Of a stretch of 10,370 nucleotides of DNA, positions 6,597 through 10,370 are shown one piece after another; the stretch's first letter is position 1; each line of letters starts with the position of its first letter. The stretch comes from Chloroflexota bacterium (GTDB lineage Bacteria > Chloroflexota > Dehalococcoidia > Lucifugimonadales > Australimonadaceae): positions 1 to 10,370 of the forward strand of contig JACZSI010000052.1 of assembly GCA_022574265.1 (NCBI GenBank), in the 5' to 3' direction. The translations under genes and the position numbers were made by a program. The notes under the pieces are model-generated. The model saw nothing but the letters and a program-made list of their open reading frames with translations. It did no database searches and was not told where the DNA came from.

Positions 6597-6827
6597 ATGA
6601 CCTCTTATCTAATCGAGGTTGCCGTCACGCACACCAGGGTTTACACGGTCGACGCGGAGAGCCCCGAGGAAGCCATCGCGCGCTACGGCGACGGCGATGC
6701 GGAGTTCTTCAGTGATGACATGGAATCCCTCGACAGCTGGGAAGAGGAGGGAGGCGCAGCTGTCGTCCTGTCGGACGATGGGCTCCACACCGTACTCCTG
6801 ACGGCGGCCGATGCTGGTCCCTCCTAG
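6597..6827 (+). CDS. Small highly acidic protein (DpnD/PcfM-like?)
   Basis: 76 aa, with a clear GGAGGGAG site (6587-6594) just before ATG 6597. It contains 18 Asp/Glu and only two Arg and no Lys, for a net charge near -16. The start YLIEVAVTHTRVYTVDAES (4-22) followed by PEEAIARYGDGDAE has the strand-strand-helix look of small proteins with the V.A.s.eEA pattern (DpnD/PcfM-like group), but this is a loose resemblance. The middle is very acidic (SDDMESLDSWEEE, 39-51). It lies between the capsid terminator and a convergent Mrr nuclease gene, 102 bases apart. A regulatory, anti-restriction or DNA-mimic role is conceivable but unsupported beyond charge and position. Confidence 0.6.
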   Translation: MTSYLIEVAVTHTRVYTVDAESPEEAIARYGDGDAEFFSDDMESLDSWEEEGGAAVVLSDDGLHTVLLTAADAGPS

Positions 6828-6929
6828 CTTCGATGCCCACCACTGCGCAGCCCCGGCGATGGAACTGTAGCCACCAATTTTGAGCACGGGCAGGCAACGG
6901 GCGCATCGCTGTCCGGCTGGCTGCTCTCG

Positions 6930-7799
6930 CTACGGATCAAGCGTGTCGAAGAACCCCTTGTCCACACGGACGCGCTCAACGGCCTCGGTCAATGTCCCCA
7001 GATTGAGTTCTTGCATCAACCCAACCAATCTGTCGCCGTCAACAAGGTCTATCAGGGCGGTCCCGGGGCGCGTCGCTTCGTTGCGCGCCTCCGTTGTGAA
7101 GTAGGCGGTGGTGAGAATGAGTCCGTTCTCCGCGCGGCCGGCCATCGCGCCACGAAAGTCGCGGACCACGGGAGCCCCAACGTTCGTACTCCATCGCTTC
7201 GCCTGGAAGACGACGGGCAAGCTCACCAACCCCTGCAGCCTGACGATTCCCTGGCCGTCGATTCCGCCATCGCTACCCCTGCGCGTGACCGACACCTCCG
7301 TGAAACCACTTTCTCTTAGAATCCGAAGGCACAGGTTCTCGAAAGCGACCGGATCAAGCGACAAGAGGATGGCCAGAATCTCCTCCCTCCATTCGGTCTG
7401 CTCAACTGCCTCGGCAGCAACCGGCTCGTCAACCAGATTCTCCCCCGCAGATGTCCCCTCTCGACGCTCCCGATAGGTGTCGCTGACGAACCGCCTGACT
7501 TCCTTGGGGTCGACCGTCTCAACCTTTGCACCGTCTGCAGTCAGAGCCCATACCCCGCGCCGCGAGTTCGTGACGAGCCCAAACACTTTCAGATAGAAGC
7601 GCGCCCACGCAAGCCGGTAACCGAGCAAGGTCATACGGCCATATGCGACCTCTTGTGCCTCATCGGAGAGGTCAAGGTCGTGCGCGACCTTGACCTCCAT
7701 CTCGGCAATAGACGCGCTCCCACCGAGCGCCCTGAGAGCGCTCAGCGCAGGGTTCATGAGGTCGTGATACTTAGGGACTTCGGAGCTTGGATCGGCCAT
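6930..7799 (-). CDS. mrr: Mrr-family restriction endonuclease
   Basis: 289 aa from ATG 7799, chosen because GGAG lies nine bases upstream and the protein then begins MADPSSEVPKYHDLMNPAL, like an Mrr N-domain; a GTG at 7829 would add ten residues and lacks a ribosome site. N-terminal winged-helix Mrr_N domain at ~5-105 (LGYRLAWARFYLKVFGLV, then RRGVWALTADG). An acidic linker precedes the C-terminal Mrr_cat PD-(D/E)xK nuclease: FENLCLRILRESGF (153-166), VTRRGSDGGIDGQG (171-184) with D181, VVFQAKRW (196-203) with the Q-x-K catalytic variant (Q199, K201), then VVRDFRGAMAG. Family members cut modified or foreign DNA. It lies antisense in the head operon, converging with the acidic protein, so it is probably a moron with its own promoter, acting against superinfecting phage. 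All expected catalytic residues are present. Confidence 0.92.
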   Translation of the reverse strand: MADPSSEVPKYHDLMNPALSALRALGGSASIAEMEVKVAHDLDLSDEAQEVAYGRMTLLGYRLAWARFYLKVFGLVTNSRRGVWALTADGAKVETVDPKEVRRFVSDTYRERREGTSAGENLVDEPVAAEAVEQTEWREEILAILLSLDPVAFENLCLRILRESGFTEVSVTRRGSDGGIDGQGIVRLQGLVSLPVVFQAKRWSTNVGAPVVRDFRGAMAGRAENGLILTTAYFTTEARNEATRPGTALIDLVDGDRLVGLMQELNLGTLTEAVERVRVDKGFFDTLDP

Positions 7800-7838
7800 T
7801 GCAGCACGCTCCGCGTCGAGCAGTGTCACGCCAGCCTA

Positions 7839-7868
7839 GCTGATCAACGCCCGCATCGCTAGATCAGC
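7839..7868 (-). promoter_or_regulatory. Inverted repeat in the Mrr upstream region
   Basis: GCTGATC (7839-7845) and GATCAGC (7862-7868) form a perfect 7-bp inverted repeat with centres 23 bp apart, about two helical turns, and further CTAG matches flank it. It lies 40-70 bases upstream of the Mrr start codon, where an operator or promoter would be expected. No convincing -35/-10 pair was found. Confidence 0.3.
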
Positions 7869-7945
7869 CCTAGCCACCTGCCACCCGCCCCTTCCGCCGT
7901 TGCGCGTACGCACGTAAGCTAACCCTGTAACCTTCCCGAGGGGAC

Positions 7946-7986
7946 AAGCCCCCGGCGATCCATCAGTGGACGGCCGGGGGCTTTTT
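7946..7986 (+). terminator. Intrinsic terminator ahead of the decoration gene
   Basis: Perfect 11-bp stem AAGCCCCCGGC (7946-7956) / GCCGGGGGCTT (7973-7983), apical stem TCCA-TCAG-TGGA (7959-7970), then TTTTTGTTTG. The main stem equals that at 4004-4040, while the apical stem differs in sequence yet still pairs. It ends about 42 nt before ATG 8028. By its T-run it works on the + strand. Confidence 0.85.
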
Positions 7987-8027
7987 GTTTGTCCGCGTTC
8001 AACGAGTTCGGTTCAGAGGAGGAAGAC

Positions 8028-8471
8028 ATGGCTGACCCACAACGAGACGCACCCATCGGCGAGATCCTGTCGGCGCTGTTCCCGGCTTCCGGGACGGCGG
8101 TGATCCCCAAGGTGGCCAAGGTGGCCCTCGGGCAGGCGGCCGGCAACGCGGGCGTGCTGTCCTGGCAGAACCCGGAGGCGGTCGGCGTGCTCGCGGCCGT
8201 GATCATCGACATCACGACCGCGCAGGCGGGCCAGACGGCGGACGCCGGCGTGGACGGCGACGGCACCGGGTCCGGCGACACGCTGCTCGATGGCGTGTCC
8301 CTGGCCGCGACGGGGGCCTTCTCGAGCTTCGCCAACGCGGGCACCAACGGGGCCGCGTTCCGCAAGCTCGACGCCAAGGGCGGCACGAGCGACTACGTGA
8401 CGGTGACCGCGAGCGGCACGCCGTCCACCCTGGCCGGCAACGCCTACGTCATCTACGTGCCGGTGAGCTAG
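8028..8471 (+). CDS. Probable capsid decoration / head structural protein
   Basis: 147 aa, start fixed by AGGAGG (8017-8022) five bases before ATG 8028. Residues 1-45 are mixed, ending in a short Ala/Gly-rich run. The rest is beta-rich with few charges: AVGVLAAVIIDITTAQAGQT (51-70), a Gly/Asp/Thr turn region, then DTLLDGVSLAATGAF and YVTVTASGTPSTLAGNAYVI (124-143). This pattern (IIDITTA..., DTLIDG, closing YVTxxx...GLxGxAYI) recurs, by my recollection, in small unassigned proteins of phage head modules next to capsid genes. No signal peptide or membrane segment. Position after the capsid gene and cargo island fits decoration or head-fibre function; this is inference from context. Confidence 0.7.
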   Translation: MADPQRDAPIGEILSALFPASGTAVIPKVAKVALGQAAGNAGVLSWQNPEAVGVLAAVIIDITTAQAGQTADAGVDGDGTGSGDTLLDGVSLAATGAFSSFANAGTNGAAFRKLDAKGGTSDYVTVTASGTPSTLAGNAYVIYVPVS

Positions 8472-8497
8472 CAGCGTCGGCTCTCCAGCCGGCTGCT
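8470..8497 (+). repeat. Hairpin overlapping the decoration-gene stop
   Basis: AGCAGC (8470-8475) pairs with GCTGCT (8492-8497) and CGGCT (8478-8482) with AGCCG (8487-8491), with a GT bulge and CTCC loop. No U-run follows, so it is a stable hairpin rather than a clear terminator. It abuts the next palindrome directly. Confidence 0.55.
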
Positions 8498-8526
8498 GTT
8501 CGTCCTGAGGCACTCGAGGGACGAAC
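8498..8526 (+). repeat. Palindromic REP-like element, copy 3 (forward)
   Basis: Perfect arms GTTCGTCC (8498-8505) and GGACGAAC (8519-8526) around a 13-nt loop containing GAGG and CTCGAG. It is 25/29 identical to the reverse complement of 4842-4870. It faces the reverse copy at 8553, giving the same paired layout as the capsid leader. Confidence 0.75.
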
Positions 8527-8552
8527 GAGGGACTTGAACGCAACCGACGGGT

Positions 8553-8575
8553 CGTGGTTCGAGAGCCTCACCACG
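8553..8575 (-). repeat. Palindromic REP-like element, copy 4 (reverse)
   Basis: CGTGGT (8553-8558) / ACCACG (8570-8575) around TCGAGAGCCTC. Its reverse complement matches 4794-4816 at 21 of 23 positions. The right half of this copy (CTCACCACGA) is the seed of the tandem repeats that follow 24-25 bp later. Confidence 0.75.
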
Positions 8576-8586
8576 AGCGGATGGAA

Positions 8587-8661
8587 CAGTCTCACCACGA
8601 ACGGGACGGGGCAGTCTCACCACGAACGGGACGGGGCAGTCTCACCACGAACGGGACGGGG
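8587..8661 (+). repeat. Three perfect 25-bp tandem repeats
   Basis: Units at 8587-8611, 8612-8636 and 8637-8661 are identical; each starts CAGTCTCACCACGA and ends ACGGGACGGGG. A diverged 24-bp unit precedes (8563-8586) and a degenerate one follows. CTCACCACGAACGGGA also occurs reverse-complemented at 4787-4802, so the unit is half of the palindromic element plus its CGGGAC tail. A 25-bp period breaks any reading frame, so it is not a protein repeat. Confidence 0.9.
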
Positions 8662-8708
8662 CCGTCTCGTCGGCGAGGCGGGACCCCCTTCGAAAGGAGT
8701 CGTGAGTC

Positions 8709-9008
8709 ATGGCAGCATCAGAGACACCCACGCTCGTGAGCGGGGACAAGACGGTGACGGCGGCCGGGACGGCTGAGGCGCTCGGCACAGCGCAGCGCGT
8801 GCGCTCCATCACGGTCGTCGCGAAGGACAACAACACGGGCCGCGTCTACGTCGGCGGCTCCGACGTCGCATCGACCGTCAACCGCGGCCTGGGTGCGGGC
8901 GACGTGCTCACGCACACGTCAGCCGGCGGCTGGCTCGACCTGGCTGACGTCTACGTGGACGTCGACGTCAGCGGCGAGGGCGTCGACTACTACGCGGTGA
9001 AGGCATGA
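8709..9008 (+). CDS. Small beta-rich phage structural protein
   Basis: 99 aa. AAGGAG at 8694-8699 lies nine bases before ATG 8709. The sequence reads as successive beta strands: KTVTAAGTAEAL (14-25), RSITVVAKDNNTGRVYVGGS (32-51), a loop with GLGAGDVLTH, then WLDLADVYVDVDVSGEGVDY (74-93). The SITVxAK..NTG.VYVGGSDV...L..GD....DL.DVYVD pattern matches, by my recollection, many small proteins of phage head or fibre regions without an assigned role. Its stop overlaps the next start (ATGA), so the two are translationally coupled and may work together on the virion surface. It is preceded by a 237-nt leader full of palindromes and tandem repeats, so its expression may be controlled at RNA level. Confidence 0.65.
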   Translation: MAASETPTLVSGDKTVTAAGTAEALGTAQRVRSITVVAKDNNTGRVYVGGSDVASTVNRGLGAGDVLTHTSAGGWLDLADVYVDVDVSGEGVDYYAVKA

Positions 9009-9814
9009 CGACGTACGTCGACTACCACGTCAGCCCGCTCCACCAGGGCCCGCGCTCAAGGACGGGCGACCAGGTGGACCGCCAGCTCGTCCACGATCTG
9101 CTCGCGGTCCTCGGGGACTGCCGTCTGCTTTGGCTGCCGGACCTCGCAGATACGACGACCAGCACCGAGCGCGGCCGGCACGCCGGCACGATTACCTGGT
9201 CGGAGAGCCTCGGGAGTTGGGACGCGACGCGAGCCCGGCTTGGCGCCGGCGTGGCCGTCGCGTTCAACGGCACCGACGAGGAGGGCGACGTGCCCGACGC
9301 GGGCCGCTACTCGTTCGGCGACGGTGCGGCCGATCAGCCGTTCAGCATCGTCGCGCTGATCAAGCCCGACGCCAACGACGCGCTCATGACGATCGTGGGC
9401 AAGCTCGACTCGGCAGCCGCCGAGGAGTGGGAGCTGAGCCTGAGCGCATCCGGCCACCCGCAGCTCGTGCTGACGGACGAGAGCGCGGCGGCCACGCTGG
9501 CCGGGCGCGACGCGGCTGCTGCCGGAACCGGCTGGGTGCTGCTCGCCGCGACGTACGACGGCAGCAGAGCGGCCTCCGGCCTGCGGCTCTACAAGGACGC
9601 TGCCAACCGCACGCTGACCGACGACAGCTCGGGCGCCTATACGGCGATGGAGAACACCGCCGCGTCGGTACACCTCGGCGCGCGGTATGCGACCAAGGAA
9701 CGGTTCTTCGATGGGTCGATCGCCCTCGTCGCCGTCACGGCCAAGGCGCTCGGCACGGACGACGTGTGGGCGGTGAAGGAAGTGGTGAACTCGTATTTCG
9801 GGCTGAGCCTGTAG
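9005..9814 (+). CDS. LamG/concanavalin A-like lectin-domain virion protein
   Basis: 269 aa, starting at the ATG that overlaps the previous stop. The N-terminal ~75 residues (MTTYVDYHVSPLHQGPRSR onward) are probably a virion-anchoring part. Residues ~85-255 form a LamG-type jelly roll: AVAFNGTDEEGDVPDAGRYS, PFSIVALIKPDANDALMTIV (112-131), EEWELSLSASGHPQLVLTD (140-158), GWVLLAATYDGSRAASGLRL (176-195), SVHLGARYATKERFFDGSIA (221-240). The phrase FDGSIALVAVTAKALGTDDV is the usual last strand and helix. Such domains bind glycans or act as adhesive surface domains in phage fibres and decorations. No signal peptide is seen. A head-fibre or surface-binding role is likely from fold and position; the ligand is unknown. 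Confidence 0.75.
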   Translation: MTTYVDYHVSPLHQGPRSRTGDQVDRQLVHDLLAVLGDCRLLWLPDLADTTTSTERGRHAGTITWSESLGSWDATRARLGAGVAVAFNGTDEEGDVPDAGRYSFGDGAADQPFSIVALIKPDANDALMTIVGKLDSAAAEEWELSLSASGHPQLVLTDESAAATLAGRDAAAAGTGWVLLAATYDGSRAASGLRLYKDAANRTLTDDSSGAYTAMENTAASVHLGARYATKERFFDGSIALVAVTAKALGTDDVWAVKEVVNSYFGLSL

Positions 9815-9847
9815 GACCCGCAACTCGGTCTACCGAAGGAGGAGCAA

Positions 9848-10156
9848 GTGGCGACGATCACGCTGAGGATCCCGGACCCGTTGATTCCCGGCCTCGCGGC
9901 GTCGGTGAGAAGCGTGTACGGCGACGCCGTGGCCGCGCTCTCCGACGCGGACGCCTGCAAGCACGCGGCGAAGGCGCACCTGCGGCAGTTGTACCGGGCG
10001 GGCCACAAGCGGACGGCGTCGAGTGCGGCGGTCTCGGCCGCCGATGCCGCGCTGGCTGCGAAAGAGGCCGCCGCGGCAGCCGCCGTGCAGGCCCGCAAGG
10101 ACGCCGAGGACGCCGCCCTGTCACGGGCCGACGCCGACTTCGACGGTGTGGCCTGA
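9848..10156 (+). CDS. Small alanine-rich phage protein
   Basis: 102 aa, GTG start preceded by AAGGAGGAG at 9836-9844, one of the strongest ribosome sites in the window. The N-terminus MATITLRIPDPLIPGLAASV followed by SVYGDAVAALSDADACKHAA resembles small unassigned phage proteins that begin with a short strand and then a helix. Residues ~57-95 are a long Ala-rich, evenly charged helix (AALAAKEAAAAAAVQARKDA), probably coiled-coil. The stop overlaps the next ATG (TGATG), so the genes are coupled. I do not recognise a function; tail-fibre helper or head protein are possibilities from position only. Confidence 0.6.
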   Translation: MATITLRIPDPLIPGLAASVRSVYGDAVAALSDADACKHAAKAHLRQLYRAGHKRTASSAAVSAADAALAAKEAAAAAAVQARKDAEDAALSRADADFDGVA

Positions 10157-10370
10157 TGGCGCGTGTGGAACCCGCCGTCCAAAGCGGCGGCCTGCTCAAG
10201 CTCTACCAAGCGCTGTGGGCTCCCTACTACCAGGCGGTGCTCAGCGTCCTGGGATCGACGGGCGTCGTCCTGCCGCTTGGCGACCCGCACCACGGGCATC
10301 CCGATGCGACGTCGTTCACCACGAAGGGTGATGAGCAGGTCACGTTCACCTGGTCGGAGGCGCCAAGCTC
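10156..10370 (+). CDS. Hypothetical phage protein, cut by window end
   Basis: The frame opens at ATG 10156, overlapping the previous stop by one base (TGATG), and stays open for 71 codons to the end of the window. It begins MARVEPAVQSGGLLKLYQAL, continues with an aromatic stretch (WAPYYQAVLSVLGSTG) and a His-rich segment (GDPHHGHPDATSF), then FTTKGDEQVTFTW, which looks beta-stranded. I do not recognise the family from this fragment. The tight coupling suggests a member of the same structural operon. The 3' end lies outside the window. Confidence 0.6.
   Translation, partial: MARVEPAVQSGGLLKLYQALWAPYYQAVLSVLGSTGVVLPLGDPHHGHPDATSFTTKGDEQVTFTWSEAPS

Noticed and set aside
6350..6598. 82-codon minus-strand frame upstream of the acidic protein
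   Set aside because: No ribosome site, no recognisable domain, and it covers the upstream region and start of a supported + strand gene.
7800..7829. GTG start extending Mrr by ten residues
   Set aside because: No ribosome site precedes the GTG, whereas ATG 7799 has GGAG at good spacing and gives the expected Mrr N-terminus.
8563..8661. CRISPR-like array
   Set aside because: The 25-bp units abut without spacers and no cas genes are present; it is a simple tandem repeat.
8534..8776. Small + strand frame through the tandem repeats
   Set aside because: The 25-bp period changes frame with each unit, giving low-complexity peptide, and the frame overlaps the supported gene at 8709.

Overview
The window is part of the head-assembly (late structural) module of a tailed phage of the HK97-like type, or of a prophage. 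Order on the + strand: large terminase, small two-helix membrane protein, portal, HK97-family prohead protease, major capsid protein with a built-in N-terminal scaffold-like segment, a small acidic protein, a probable head-decoration protein, a second small beta-rich structural protein, a LamG-domain protein, a small alanine-rich protein and a gene cut by the window end. No tRNA, integrase, rRNA or housekeeping gene is visible, so the host cannot be named. The DNA is very GC-rich with strong Shine-Dalgarno sites. The palindromes in the leaders look like families I recall as common in environmental high-GC bacteria, including Chloroflexota; that host guess is weak.

Layout. 1-110: hairpin terminator ahead of terL. 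111-1963: terL, whose first ~95 residues carry an XRE-type helix-turn-helix, overlapped ATGA by a membrane miniprotein. 1964-2225: hairpin-packed leader. 2226-3407: portal. 3416-3907: minus-strand HEPN-type protein. 4004-4045: terminator. 4070-4774: protease. 4775-4934: leader made of inverted palindromic repeat elements. 4935-6260: major capsid protein, then a terminator at 6305-6330. 6597-6827: small acidic protein. 6930-7799: minus-strand Mrr-family restriction endonuclease. 7946-7986: terminator nearly identical to the one at 4004. 8028-8471: probable decoration protein. 8470-8708: a second palindrome cluster plus three exact 25-bp tandem repeats. 8709-10370: four tightly packed, partly overlapping structural or hypothetical genes.

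Two features stand out. First, two probable defence or cargo genes (a stand-alone HEPN protein and an Mrr nuclease) lie in antisense inside the head operon. Each is closed on its promoter side by a copy of the same terminator architecture, AGCCCCCGGC...GCCGGGGGCT plus a U-run, placed only 25-45 nt before the next structural gene. Second, the untranslated leaders of the capsid gene and of the gene at 8709 each contain an inverted pair of the same REP/BIME-like palindrome. Its copies differ by compensatory changes that keep the stem, and half-copies have been amplified into a 25-bp tandem array.
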